From DATKFM01 sp963810485 (GTDB lineage Bacteria > Pseudomonadota > Alphaproteobacteria > Dongiales > Dongiaceae), in the NCBI GenBank assembly GCA_963810485.1, contig CAWENQ010000005.1, forward strand, positions 434,001 to 498,000: 64,000 nt of DNA, read 5' to 3'. Below the pieces are notes generated by a model, which saw only the letters and a program-made list of their open reading frames with translations, made no database searches and had not been told where the DNA came from. Positions 43,955 to 53,506 of this stretch are shown in pieces. The position numbers and the translations under genes are program-made. Each line of letters starts with the position of its first letter. Within the stretch, counting starts at the first letter, position 1.

Positions 43955-45481
43955 TCACTGCCGCGTGTAGCGGTGCTTCACGCCCACCGGAAACCACTCG
44001 GCATCGCCCGCCGCATGCAGCGTCACCTTCGGCAGCCGATACTCCGCCGGCGCGTAGTTCTTGAACTCGCTGTTCAGCCGCTCCAGCTCCACGCGGATCG
44101 ACTCGGCGATGACCGAGCGCTTCGCGTCGTCGTCGGCCACCTTCGGCGCCAGTTCCACCGCGAGCGCCAGATGCGCGGCCTCCTTCAGCCCCTCCACCGC
44201 CTGCAGCACGAATTTGCCGGTGACCCAGTCGCGGATCTGCGGCTGCTCGAGGCCGACGCTGATGTTCTCGGGATAGATGTTCGCGCCGAAGAACGACACG
44301 GTGAAATGGCTGCGGCCGAACACGAAGGCGAAGGGCATGCGCCGGTGGCCGCGCCAGCCATGGCCGCCGAGCTGCTTCACGGGATCGAAGCCGGCATGGG
44401 CCAGGAACTTCAGCATCTCGTCATAGCCGACGATGCCGCCATGATCGGCGATGTGATAGCGGATCAGCGGCACGCCATTGTCGCCGGTGAACAGCAGCGT
44501 GTGCCGGTCGGCATTGCCGTCGGGAATGCTCTCGAAATAGCGGCCGCGGGGATCGTACTGCACCAGCGTCGGCAGCCGCGACTCGCCGAAGAGCTGCCGC
44601 GCCAGCTCCGGCTGGCCGCTGAGGAACCTGCGGATGCAGATCGACAGCGGCGTCTCGTTACCCAGAACACCCGCATCCGCCGTGCCGTAGAGCGAGGCGG
44701 AGTCGTAGCAGATGTCGGTGGAACCCAGCCGCTCGGCCACCAGGCTGCGCCATTCCTCGGAGAACACCTCGCCGGCCATGACCAGCTTCACCTTGTACGG
44801 CTTCCAGTCGATCCCGGCGGCGATGCCGCCATCGATCACGTCCTTGAGGAACGGCGGATAGCCCAAGAGCACCGTCTGGTCGAACTGCGGCGCCAGCGCC
44901 TTCACCACGCGCCAGATCTCCTCGCGGTTGTTGCCCGGTGTCGCCAGGGTGATCGGATAGCCCTTGGCCGCCAGCGCGCGGCAGCAGGAGGTCGTGAACA
45001 TGCCGCCGACCCAGGTGCCGAGCGCGAAGCAGACGACGGCCAGGGTGCGCCGCTCGTCGGTGGCGAAGCTGTCATGGAAGACCTGCTCGAACCGCGCGGC
45101 GATCGGCATCTCGTCGGCCTGGAAGCGCGGCCAAAAAGTGGGCGTGCCGGTGGAGCCGGAGGACACCGCCAGGAAATCGCAGCTCTCCAGCCGCCCGCCG
45201 CGGCACAGAGCGGGCAGGGGATGCTTCTGCAGGTAATTGGCCTTGGTGATCAGCGGCAGCCGGTCGAAATCCTCCACCGTGCGGATGCTCTGCGCGGCGA
45301 TGCCGTTCTCCTTCAGGAAGGCGCCGTAGGCCGGCACCTGGGCGGCGACGTCGCGGAACAGTTCCAGCGCCGTCTCGGCCGGCGGCCGCGCCGCCGGCGG
45401 CTCCAGCAGGTTATCCAGCGGCGTATGGATGAAGTGGTGCAGCGCCGTCTCCGCACGGCCTGCCTTCCGATGATCGAGCAT
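43955..45481 (-). CDS. Phenylacetate-CoA ligase-like adenylate-forming enzyme
   Basis: A 508-residue ANL-superfamily protein. The phosphate-binding loop is FLAVSSGSTGTPTFW; the adenylate region contains SASLYGTADAGVLGNE, and TLLFTGDNGVPLIRYHIADH carries the conserved Asp. The LPLITKANYLQKHPLP opening matches PaaK-type proteins. It probably activates a carboxylic acid as acyl-AMP/acyl-CoA; there is no paa cluster nearby, so phenylacetate is not assured. Confidence 0.82.
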   Translation of the reverse strand: MLDHRKAGRAETALHHFIHTPLDNLLEPPAARPPAETALELFRDVAAQVPAYGAFLKENGIAAQSIRTVEDFDRLPLITKANYLQKHPLPALCRGGRLESCDFLAVSSGSTGTPTFWPRFQADEMPIAARFEQVFHDSFATDERRTLAVVCFALGTWVGGMFTTSCCRALAAKGYPITLATPGNNREEIWRVVKALAPQFDQTVLLGYPPFLKDVIDGGIAAGIDWKPYKVKLVMAGEVFSEEWRSLVAERLGSTDICYDSASLYGTADAGVLGNETPLSICIRRFLSGQPELARQLFGESRLPTLVQYDPRGRYFESIPDGNADRHTLLFTGDNGVPLIRYHIADHGGIVGYDEMLKFLAHAGFDPVKQLGGHGWRGHRRMPFAFVFGRSHFTVSFFGANIYPENISVGLEQPQIRDWVTGKFVLQAVEGLKEAAHLALAVELAPKVADDDAKRSVIAESIRVELERLNSEFKNYAPAEYRLPKVTLHAAGDAEWFPVGVKHRYTRQ

Positions 45482-45603
45482 GAAGCGATTTCCCTTCGGC
45501 GCACCGCCGGCGCGTGCACGCAGCCATGTATGGATACATTAGCTCCCGGCGCTGTCCGGGAGACTATAGGGGAGATCGGCGGCTTTGAATGCGTCTTATA
45601 TCG

Positions 45604-45645
45604 GCTCCCGGCAAAAGAAAGAGGGCCGGGAAACCCAGCCCTCTC
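45604..45645 (-). terminator. Minus-strand terminator downstream of the 63-residue gene
   Basis: GAGGGC and GCCCTC form a stem (outer arms AGAGGGC/GCCCTCT) and on the minus strand the hairpin is followed by TCTTTCTTTT. It lies about 100 bp past the 63-residue gene's stop codon. Confidence 0.6.
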
Positions 45646-45739
45646 CCATCTCAGGCGCCTCTTGCGGGGAAAACAGCGGAGACGGACGCCCGAAATCCCG
45701 CTGAGTTGCTTCTCACAGCAGGAGCCGGGCGCTTTGGCC

Positions 45740-45931
45740 TCAGCTCCAGCTATTATCCCGGCGCTCCCTCGTCTCCCAGATCAGCCGCTTGATATCGCCG
45801 GCTGTGACGTGATCGACCGACATCACGGCTTGAACCACCGGATCGGCCAGCATTTCCTTAAGGTTGGGTTCGCCGCCGAACCGCAGGCCATCGCACCGCT
45901 TCTCCCGTTCGTGCTTCGCCACTTTGCCCAT
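45740..45931 (-). CDS. Unrecognised 63-residue protein behind an FNR-type box
   Basis: A small soluble protein beginning MGKVAKHEREKRCDGLRFGG; the C-terminal half (LADPVVQAVMSVDHVTAGD, LIWETRERR) looks like a short helical domain. GGAAAGGAA precedes the ATG. A TTGAC-N4-ATCAA box is centred about 50 bp upstream of the start, so low-oxygen control is plausible. No function is known. Confidence 0.7.
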   Translation of the reverse strand: MGKVAKHEREKRCDGLRFGGEPNLKEMLADPVVQAVMSVDHVTAGDIKRLIWETRERRDNSWS

Positions 45932-45974
45932 CGGAAATTCCTTTCCTCAATATGCTACGGCGGCGCCCCAATCC

Positions 45975-45988
45975 TTGACCTGAATCAA
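45975..45988. promoter_or_regulatory. FNR/FixK-type anaerobox
   Basis: TTGACCTGAATCAA matches the TTGAT-N4-ATCAA consensus at nine of ten defined positions. It is centred 50 bp upstream of the 63-residue gene and about 208 bp upstream of the aminotransferase gene. Oxygen-dependent control is inferred from the box alone. Confidence 0.6.
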
Positions 45989-46189
45989 TCGCACCGGCGC
46001 GGGTTGAATCTGGATATCGGTATTGCCTGTGGGTTAACGAGAGGATGTGGCATCGATGTCACGGAAGTTTGTCGATTGCATGGCGCAGGCAAATCAGATT
46101 TACCCCGCGCTTGCGACAGGAGGTCGCATCGCCTAATTTTCCGCCGCCGCGCCACAGGGTGCGGGGAATAAAACCGGAGACCCGCTGCC

Positions 46190-47396
46190 ATGGCTTTCCT
46201 TGCCGAACGACTGGACCGCATCAAGCCGTCGCCGACCATCGCGGTGACCATGAAGGCCCGCGAGCTGAAGGCCGCCGGGCGCGACGTGATCGGCCTCGGC
46301 GCCGGGCGAGCCGGATTTCGACACGCCGGAGAACATCAAGGAAGCGGCGATCGCGGCGATGCGCCGCGGCGACACGAAGTACACCGACGTCGATGGCACG
46401 CCGGCGCTGAAGAAGGCCATTTGCGCCAAGTTCAAGCGCGAGAACGGGCTGGACTACAAGCCCGAGCAGATCACCGTCGGCACCGGCGGCAAGCAGGTGC
46501 TGTTCAACGCGCTGATGGCGACGCTGAACCCGGGCGACGAGGTGATCATCCCGGCGCCCTACTGGGTGTCCTATCCCGATATCGTGCTGCTCGCCGAGGG
46601 CACGCCGGTCATCATCCCCTGCGGCCAGAACAACCAGTTCAAGCTGCGCGCCGAAGAGCTGGACGCGGCGATCACGCCGAAGACCAAGTGGATCATCCTC
46701 AACAGCCCGTCCAATCCGACCGGCGCCGCCTATTCGCGCGCCGAGCTGAAGGCGCTGACCGACGTATTGTTGAAGCATCCGCAGGTTTGGGTGCTGACCG
46801 ACGACATGTACGAGCATCTGGTCTATGACGGCTTCGAATTCTCCACGCCGGCGCAGGTGGAACCAAAGCTCTATGACCGCACCCTGACCATGAACGGCGT
46901 CAGCAAGGCCTATTGCATGACCGGCTGGCGCATCGGCTATGGCGGTGGGCCGGCGAACCTGATCAAGGCGATGGCGAAGCTGCAGTCGCAGAGCACGACC
47001 AACCCCAGCTCGATCAGCCAGGCCGCCGCGGTAGAGGCGCTGAACGGACCGCAGGATTTTATTCCGGCGCACAACAAGACCTTCCGCGAGCGCCGCGACA
47101 TGGTGGTGGAGCTGCTGAACCAGGCGCCGGGCCTGACCTGCCACCGGCCCGAGGGCGCGTTCTATGTCTACCCGTCCTGCTCGGGGACGATCGGCAAGAA
47201 GACGCCCCAGGGCAAGGTGATCAAGACCGACGAGGATTTCGTCGCCTATCTGCTGGAGGCCGAGGGCGTGGCCGCCGTGCATGGCGCGGCGTTCGGCCTG
47301 TCGCCGTTCTTCCGCATCTCCTATGCCACGGGAACCGATGTGCTGCGCGACGCCTGCACCCGCATCCAGCGCGCCTGCAAGGCCCTGAAAGACTGA
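46190..47396 (+). CDS. Class I aspartate-type aminotransferase (frameshifted)
   Basis: A PLP aminotransferase of about 401 residues, type I-beta (aspartate, possibly aromatic or prephenate substrates). It opens with LDRIKPSPTIAVTMKARELK and carries NSPSNPTGAAYSRAELKAL, LTDDMYEHLVYDGF and the PLP-lysine segment NGVSKAYCMTGWRIGYGGG. The frame breaks at about 46303; deleting one G from GCCGGGCGAG restores the expected GAGEPDFDTPENI. The 1207 bp span is 3n+1. An internal start at 46359 would lack the N-terminal arm. Confidence 0.9.
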
Positions 47397-47428
47397 GATG
47401 GAGGGGCGATGAGCAGAGCCGCCAGGCC

Positions 47429-48760
47429 CTACGCCGTCGCCTCTTCGCTGCCCTCGGTTTCCTCGTCGTCCTCGACGAGGCGGGTGACCAGCAGCTTGTC
47501 GACCCGGCGGCCGTCCATGTCGACGACCTCGAACTCGAAGCCGGCGACCTGGAACTTGTCCCCGGCCTTGGGAATGCGGCGCAACTCGGCCATCACCAGC
47601 CCGGCCACGGTCTGGTACGTGGCCTCGTCCTCGTCCGGCAGCGGGCCGAGCTTGATGCGGTCCTTCAGTTCGTCGATGGCCAGCAGCCCGTCCACCAGCC
47701 AGGAGCCGTCGTCGCGCTCGGTGACCGACGGCTCATCCTCCTGGTCGGGCGCCTGCAATTCGCCCACTAAGGCCTCCAGCACGTCCTCCAGCGTCACCAG
47801 GCCCTGGAAGTCGCCATATTCGTCGACGATCAGCGCCACTGGCTTGCCGGTCTCGCGGAAAATCTCCAGCGCCTTCAGCGCCGGCGCGGTCTCCGGGATG
47901 TACAGCGCCGGCTTGGTCGCGGCACGCAGGTCGAACGGCTTGCCGTCCAGGATCGAGCCCAGCAGATCCTTGGCCTCGACCACGCCGATAAAATTGCGGC
48001 GGCCGCCCTCGGCCACCGGGAAGCGCGAATAATGGCTCTCGCTGATCTTGCGCTTGCTCTCCTCGATCGGATCGCCGAGATCGAGCCATTCGACCTGCGT
48101 GCGCGGCGTCATCATGGCGCTGATGCGCCGGTCGCCCAGACGCAGCGCCATGTCGACGATGTTCTTCTCGCCGGGCTGGAAATGCCCGGACTCCGTGCCG
48201 GTTTGCATCAGCAGCTTGATCTCCTCGTCGGTGACCGACGGCTCGCTGCCGTGACGCATGGGAATCAATTTCAGCACCAGCTCGGTGAGCAGACTCAGCA
48301 GGTACACCGCCGGTGCGGCGAGCTTCGACAGCAGCGTCATCGGCCGCGCCAGCACGCGCGAGATCGATTCGGGCCGGCTCAGCGCCAGCCGCTTCGGCAC
48401 CAGCTCGCCCAGGATCAGCGACAGCACGGTGATCACCACCACCACCGTGCCGATGCTGATCGGCTCGGCATAGGCGGCGAGCCGCGGATAGTGCAGCAGC
48501 CATTCCGCCACGCCCTCGGAGATCGTGGCGCCGCCGAAAGCGCCGGCCAATACGCCGATCAGCGTGATGCCGATCTGCACGGTGGAGAGAAAGCGGCTGG
48601 GGCTCTCGGCCAGGGCCAGCGCCGACTTGGCGCCCTTGTCGCCCTGGTCGGCGGCATGCTTCAGCCGCGCGCGGCGCGACGACACCAGCGCCATCTCCGC
48701 CATCGCGAAGAGGCCGTTCAGCAGAATCAGCAACAGAACGATGATGATTTCGAGCGTCAT
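47429..48760 (-). CDS. CorC/HlyC-type membrane protein (DUF21, CBS, transporter-associated domains)
   Basis: 443 residues. An N-terminal DUF21 membrane domain (LEIIIVLLLILLNGLFAMAE, IGTVVVVITVLSLILGELVP) precedes a CBS pair (MMTPRTQVEWLDL, GKPVALIVDEYGDFQGLVTL) and a C-terminal CorC_HlyC domain (GSWLVDGLLAIDELKDRI, VVDMDGRRVDKLL). Such proteins affect Mg/Co efflux or resistance, although old names call them hemolysins. Start 48760 places the first helix at the N-terminus; a start 20 codons earlier is possible. Confidence 0.9.
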   Translation of the reverse strand: MTLEIIIVLLLILLNGLFAMAEMALVSSRRARLKHAADQGDKGAKSALALAESPSRFLSTVQIGITLIGVLAGAFGGATISEGVAEWLLHYPRLAAYAEPISIGTVVVVITVLSLILGELVPKRLALSRPESISRVLARPMTLLSKLAAPAVYLLSLLTELVLKLIPMRHGSEPSVTDEEIKLLMQTGTESGHFQPGEKNIVDMALRLGDRRISAMMTPRTQVEWLDLGDPIEESKRKISESHYSRFPVAEGGRRNFIGVVEAKDLLGSILDGKPFDLRAATKPALYIPETAPALKALEIFRETGKPVALIVDEYGDFQGLVTLEDVLEALVGELQAPDQEDEPSVTERDDGSWLVDGLLAIDELKDRIKLGPLPDEDEATYQTVAGLVMAELRRIPKAGDKFQVAGFEFEVVDMDGRRVDKLLVTRLVEDDEETEGSEEATA

Positions 48761-48829
48761 GGCGGCGAATGCATTGCGCTGCCCCGCTTCGTTACCGGCG
48801 CGCCGCAGCGGGGACGGCAACGCGAAGAG

Positions 48830-49471
48830 CTACATACCAAGGTATTTGAGGCCGAACTGCAAGGATTCTTGCAAGGTCACCCAGGTCACCCCGACCAGGA
48901 AACCGCCGGACGCCAGGGCCAACACAAAACCGGCGAGCGCGAACAGTCCGTCACGCTCGATCAGCGCCAGCGCCAGAACCACCAGCGGCACGGCCACCAT
49001 CACATTGCCAAAGGGCCAGGGCAACGGCAACAGCAGCGTCAGCAACAGGCAGACCAGCCCAATCATCCGTTCCGCAGGCGCGCTGGCGAGCAGCAGATAG
49101 CGCGGCTTCAGCACTTTCTCCGCGCGCAGCAGATGGGGCAGGAGCTGCTCGACCACCCGCTTGAAATCGGCCGTCGCGGCCGATCGGCGCAGGATCGCCT
49201 TCGGCAGCCAGGGTTTTTCCATGCCGAGCATGAGCTGGCCGGCCAGCAGGGCCAGCGGAATCACGGCGATCGTCGAAATAATGGGAATCAGCGCCGGCAG
49301 GGTGAAAACCAGCAGTATCAGGCCGAAACCACGGTCGCCCAGCGCCGCCTCGATATCGCCGAGGGAGATGCGCTCGGCAGGCCAGTTCCGCCCGAGATCC
49401 TCGAGAATCTCCGAGGCACGGCGCCGCCGGCCGTTGCTGTCGAAGGTGGCAATGCGGGCGGTTTCTAGCAT
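48830..49471 (-). CDS. exoD: ExoD-family membrane protein
   Basis: 213 residues with several hydrophobic helices. The ExoD pattern is clear: AERISLGDIEAALGDRGFGL, LALLAGQLMLGMEKPWLP and a C-terminal GNVMVAVPLVVLALALIERD GLFALAG region. The family is named from Sinorhizobium, where loss affects exopolysaccharide and alkali tolerance; the molecular role is unknown. It lies 69 bp upstream of the CorC-type gene, so the two are probably cotranscribed. Confidence 0.87.
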   Translation of the reverse strand: MLETARIATFDSNGRRRRASEILEDLGRNWPAERISLGDIEAALGDRGFGLILLVFTLPALIPIISTIAVIPLALLAGQLMLGMEKPWLPKAILRRSAATADFKRVVEQLLPHLLRAEKVLKPRYLLLASAPAERMIGLVCLLLTLLLPLPWPFGNVMVAVPLVVLALALIERDGLFALAGFVLALASGGFLVGVTWVTLQESLQFGLKYLGM

Positions 49472-49771
49472 TTTGCTGGGAAATTATGGTCTCGGGGCGC
49501 CGCGTTGGCGTGAGGCCTTAAGTTGGGGGCTTATGGCCCGCTGCCAAGGTGCCGCGAAGTCCGATTCACATTTTTGTTGCAAGGGTGTACCCGGCCCGGA
49601 AATCATGGCCCAATTGCCTGACGGTCTGATGGTCGTATCTCGGTCTCGGACGCCCATCGCACAGGCCGCCGGACAAGATCCTCGTTGGCGTACGATAGAT
49701 CTGGTTCGAAACAGCATAGAAGCGGCTCGCCTGGTCAAGATGATGCCGTCAACATTTGGGAGGACATGAAC
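49472..49771. other. Intergenic region upstream of the EF-G-like gene
   Basis: A 300 bp divergent gap between exoD and the EF-G-like gene. No repeat family, convincing small gene or clear operator was seen; it presumably holds both promoters. Confidence 0.5.
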
Positions 49772-51823
49772 ATGGGAGAACGCGCGCCCGCGGCGCCGCG
49801 CTGCGCCGCCTTGGTCGGCCCCTATCTCAGCGGCAAGACAACGCTGCTCGAAAGCCTGTTGCATGCGGCCGGCGCGGTTAACCGCAAGGGCTCAGTGAAT
49901 GACGGCAACAGCGTCGGCGATAGCGCGCCGGAAGCGCGCGCCCGCAAGATGACCGCCGAATTGAACGTCGCCTCGGCCGAGTATCTGGGCGAGCGCTGGA
50001 CCTTCCTCGATTGCCCGGGCTCGATCGAGCTGGCGCTGGAGGCGCAGAATGCGCTGCTGGCCGCCGACGCGGCGATCATGGTCTGCGAGCCGGAAGTGTC
50101 GAAGGTGCTGACGCTGGCGCCGCTGTTCAAGTTTCTCGACGACCACAAGATTCCCCACATGCTGTTCATCAACAAGATGGACAACGCCGCCCATCGCGTG
50201 CGCGAGGTCCTGGCCGCGCTGCAGAGCGTGTCGAGCCGGCCGCTGGTGCTGCGCCAGGTGCCGATCCGCGAAGCCTCGAAGTCCGGCGGCGAGATCGTCA
50301 CCGGCTATGTCGATCTCATCAGCGAGCGCGCCTATCACTACAAGCCCGGCGACGCCTCGGACCTGATCAAGATTCCCGAGGACATGCAGTCGCGCGAGCA
50401 GGAAGCCCGGCGCGGCATGCTGGAGTCGCTGGCCGACTTCGATGATCATCTGTTGGAACAGTTGCTGGAAGACGCCGTTCCGTCGAAGGGCGAGATCTAT
50501 CAGCAACTCGCCAAGGATCTGGCTGGCGATCTGATCGTGCCCGTGATGATGGGCTCGGCGCTCCATGACGGCGGCGTGCGCCGCCTGCTGAAGGCGCTGC
50601 GCCACGATGTGCCGGGACCGGATGAGACCGCCAAGCGCATCGGCATCGCGCCGGCCGCAGGCGACACGGCGGCACTGATCTTCAAGTCCTATCACCAGTC
50701 TCATACCGGCAAGGTATCGATGGCGCGCCTGTGGGGTGCGCCGATCCAGGATGGCGCCACACTCAGCGGCAACCGCGTCGCCGGGCTCTATCGCGTCAAA
50801 GGCCATGAACTCGGCAAACTCGCCACCGCGACGTCGGGCGATGTGGTCGGCCTTGGCCGCATGGACGCGGTGCAGACCGGGCAGGTGCTGACGGTATCCG
50901 GCAAACCGGGCGGCGAGGTGGAATGGCCGCCGAAGCCCGTTGCGCTGTTCTCGCTGGCGCTGAATGTGGAGAACCGCGCCGACGAGGTGAAATTGACATC
51001 GGCGCTGCACAAGCTCGTCGAAGAAGATCCGTCGCTATCGGTCGATCAGAATCCCGATACCCACGAACTCGTCTTGTGGGGCCAGGGCGAAATTCATCTG
51101 CTGATCGCCGTCGATCGCCTGAAGCTGAAATACGGCCTCGCCTGCAAGACCCACCGGCCGACCATCAACTACAAGGAAACGATCCGCCGCGGCACCAAGC
51201 AGCATTCGCGCTTCAAGCGGCAGAGCGGCGGCCACGGCCAGTTCGGCGATGTGCATGTGGAGATCCAGCCGCTGCCGCGCGGCACCGGATTTCAATTCGT
51301 CGATCAGATCGTCGGCGGCGTCGTGCCGCGCAACTACATTCCGTCGGTGGAGGAGGGCGCGCGCGAATACCTGTCCCGCGGTCCGCTGGGCTTCCCCGTC
51401 GTCGATGTGCAGGTGGCGCTTTATGACGGCCAGTATCACGCGGTCGACAGTTCCGACATGGCGTTCAAGACAGCGGCGCGGCTGGCGATGTCGGAAGGCA
51501 TGCCGAAATGCGAGCCCGTGCTGCTGGAGCCGATCTGCGCCGTGCAGATCACCGTGCCCAGCGACTACATCGCCCGGGTAAACGGACTGCTCAGCAGCCG
51601 GCGCGGCCAGATTCTTGGTTTCGACGCCAAGGATGGCTGGCAGGGCTGGGACGAGGTGCACGCGTTCCTGCCGCAGTCGGAGCTGCATGACCTGATCATC
51701 GAGCTGCGCTCGCTGACCATGGGTGTGGGCACCTTCTCGTGGAAGTTCGATCACCTGCAGGAGCTGACCGGCCGCGTCGCCGACAAGATCGTCGAGCAGC
51801 GGCAGGCGGCGACGGCGCACTGA
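49772..51823 (+). CDS. Elongation factor G-like GTPase
   Basis: 683 residues with the EF-G domain order. The G domain has LVGPYLSGKTTLLESLL, FLDCPGS and LFINKMDN. Domain II is HTGKVSMARLWG, domain III LHKLVEEDPSLSV, domain IV HGQFGDVHVEIQPLP and domain V LLEPICAVQITVPSDY. The P-loop differs from canonical EF-G (GHVDHGKTT) and switch I is degenerate, so this is the FusA2-type paralogue, not the main translocase. Start 49772 lies 8 bp after GGGAGG; an ATG two codons earlier is too close. Function of the paralogue is not established. Confidence 0.87.
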   Translation: MGERAPAAPRCAALVGPYLSGKTTLLESLLHAAGAVNRKGSVNDGNSVGDSAPEARARKMTAELNVASAEYLGERWTFLDCPGSIELALEAQNALLAADAAIMVCEPEVSKVLTLAPLFKFLDDHKIPHMLFINKMDNAAHRVREVLAALQSVSSRPLVLRQVPIREASKSGGEIVTGYVDLISERAYHYKPGDASDLIKIPEDMQSREQEARRGMLESLADFDDHLLEQLLEDAVPSKGEIYQQLAKDLAGDLIVPVMMGSALHDGGVRRLLKALRHDVPGPDETAKRIGIAPAAGDTAALIFKSYHQSHTGKVSMARLWGAPIQDGATLSGNRVAGLYRVKGHELGKLATATSGDVVGLGRMDAVQTGQVLTVSGKPGGEVEWPPKPVALFSLALNVENRADEVKLTSALHKLVEEDPSLSVDQNPDTHELVLWGQGEIHLLIAVDRLKLKYGLACKTHRPTINYKETIRRGTKQHSRFKRQSGGHGQFGDVHVEIQPLPRGTGFQFVDQIVGGVVPRNYIPSVEEGAREYLSRGPLGFPVVDVQVALYDGQYHAVDSSDMAFKTAARLAMSEGMPKCEPVLLEPICAVQITVPSDYIARVNGLLSSRRGQILGFDAKDGWQGWDEVHAFLPQSELHDLIIELRSLTMGVGTFSWKFDHLQELTGRVADKIVEQRQAATAH

Positions 51824-51873
51824 GAGCGATGGCTACCAGGCCTGCGACATATTTGTAACGATTCTAAGAACGG

Positions 51874-51902
51874 TTGAAAATTGTTGCCCGCATGGCATAA
51901 TT
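51874..51902 (+). promoter_or_regulatory. Sigma-70-type promoter of dps
   Basis: TTGAAA (51874-51879), a 17 bp spacer and ATAATT (51897-51902), 36 bp before the dps start codon. Both hexamers are close to consensus. Confidence 0.65.
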
Positions 51903-51937
51903 AAGAGGCCGCTTCAAGAATTACGGGAGAAATGCCC

Positions 51938-52408
51938 ATGGCCAAGGTCGATATCGGGATTCCCGACAAGGAACGTCGGGCGATCGCCGAAGGTCTGTCG
52001 CGCCTGCTCGCCGACAGCTACACGCTGTATCTCAAGACGCACAACTTCCATTGGAACGTCACCGGGCCGCAGTTCAACACGCTGCACCTGATGTTCGAGG
52101 CGCAGTACACCGAACTGGCCCTGGCGGTTGACCTGATCGCCGAGCGCATCCGCGCTCTCGACCATCCGGCGCCCGGCTCGTACGCACAGTACTCGAAGCT
52201 TTCCACGATCAAGGAAGAGACCGGCGTGCCCAAGGCGAAGGAGATGATCAAGCAGCTCGTCGCCGGGCAGGAAGCGGTGACGCGCACGGCGCGGGAGATA
52301 TTCCCCACCGTGGACAAGGCCCATGACGAACCGACTGCGGACCTGCTGACCCAGCGCATGCAGGTGCATGAGAAGAACGCCTGGATGCTGCGCAGCCTGC
52401 TCGAGTAG
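51938..52408 (+). CDS. dps: Dps-family DNA-binding ferritin-like protein
   Basis: 156 residues. The ferroxidase-centre helices are clear: KTHNFHWNVTGPQFNTLH, MFEAQYTELALAVDLIAERI and, near the end, LTQRMQVHEKNAWMLRSLL. Dps forms a 12-mer that oxidises and stores iron with peroxide and protects DNA. The ATG at 51938 has GGAG at 8 bp; the ATG two codons earlier is only 2 bp from it. A promoter lies directly upstream. OxyR control is possible but not shown. Confidence 0.93.
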   Translation: MAKVDIGIPDKERRAIAEGLSRLLADSYTLYLKTHNFHWNVTGPQFNTLHLMFEAQYTELALAVDLIAERIRALDHPAPGSYAQYSKLSTIKEETGVPKAKEMIKQLVAGQEAVTRTAREIFPTVDKAHDEPTADLLTQRMQVHEKNAWMLRSLLE

Positions 52409-52508
52409 GGCCCGGGAGTAACGCGTTTCTCACCCCGAGTTGACTTGCCGGTGATCGCGCTTCGGCCTACCTCAGAGCCACGTTGCCTGTGGCCTAGGAG
52501 GATTAGCC

Positions 52509-53480
52509 ATGTTCATTAAGACGCGCCGGGGCTGGGAGCTGCCGGAATCGGCCGCGACGCCGGAGGCCATTTTCCGCGACCGCCGGCGCCTGTGCCAGGC
52601 TATCGCCGCAGGTCCGATTCTGTTGGCCGGCGCGTCGCTGCTGCCGCGCGGCGCCCTGGCTGACACGATGGCCGATCCCTCCGCCGGGCTTTATCCGGTG
52701 AAGCGCAACGACCGCTACATGCTCGATCGCGCCCTCACCGCCGAGGACCAGGTCACCACCTACAACAACTATTATGAGTTCGGCTCCAGCAAGGATGTGA
52801 AGGCGGCCGCCCAGGCGCTGAAGATCCGCCCCTGGACCGTCACCATCGACGGCATGGTGGAGAAGCCGATCACCATCGCCATCGACGATCTGCTGAAGGC
52901 GATGCCGCTGGAAGAACGGCTCTACCGCCATCGCTGCGTCGAGGCCTGGTCCATGGCGGTGCCCTGGAGCGGTTTTCCGCTGAAGGCGCTGGTGGATTTC
53001 GCCAAACCCGCCAACGATGCGGCCTATCTCCGGATGGAAACCTTCCTGGATCCGGAGACCGCCAACGGCCAGCAGGCTTCCTGGTATCCCTGGCCCTACG
53101 TCGAGGGGCTGACGATGGCCGAGGCCACCAACGAACTCGCTTTCGTCGTCACCGGCCTTTATGGCAAGCCGCTGCCGCCGCAGAACGGCTCGCCGCTGCG
53201 CCTGGCGACGCCGTGGAAGTATGGATTCAAGTCGATCAAGTCGATCGTGAAATTCAGCTTCGTCGCCGAACGCCCGGTCGGATTCTGGGAAGAGTTGCAG
53301 GCCTCGGAATACGGCTTCTGGGCCAATGTGAATCCGGAAGTGCCCCATCCCCGCTGGAGCCAGGCAAGCGAGCGCGTGCTTGGGACCGGCGAGACCGTGC
53401 CGACCCAGCTCTTCAACGGCTACGGCGAGTATGTCGCCGATCTCTACAAGGGACTGGAGAGCGAGCGTCTCTACGCCTAG
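52509..53480 (+). CDS. msrP: Protein-methionine-sulfoxide reductase catalytic subunit MsrP
   Basis: A 323-residue periplasmic molybdoenzyme that repairs oxidised methionines. It carries a twin-arginine-type leader (FRDRRRLCQAIAAGPILLAG, ending PRGALADT). The cofactor-binding cysteine lies in YRHRCVEAWSMAVPWSGFPL, and ASWYPWPYVEGLTM and WKYGFKSIKSIVKF are MsrP signatures. The haem partner gene msrQ usually follows msrP but is absent here; the next gene is lysR on the other strand. Confidence 0.94.
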   Translation: MFIKTRRGWELPESAATPEAIFRDRRRLCQAIAAGPILLAGASLLPRGALADTMADPSAGLYPVKRNDRYMLDRALTAEDQVTTYNNYYEFGSSKDVKAAAQALKIRPWTVTIDGMVEKPITIAIDDLLKAMPLEERLYRHRCVEAWSMAVPWSGFPLKALVDFAKPANDAAYLRMETFLDPETANGQQASWYPWPYVEGLTMAEATNELAFVVTGLYGKPLPPQNGSPLRLATPWKYGFKSIKSIVKFSFVAERPVGFWEELQASEYGFWANVNPEVPHPRWSQASERVLGTGETVPTQLFNGYGEYVADLYKGLESERLYA

Positions 53481-53506
53481 CTGTCCCGCCTGACCTTTTG
53501 GTCAAG

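Noticed and set aside
43520..46171. An 883-residue open frame on the plus strand opposite the PaaK-like ligase.
   Set aside because: It is the reverse shadow of the ligase gene, runs through the small 63-residue gene and repeats, and its translation is low-complexity H/R/A-rich with no domain or ribosome site.
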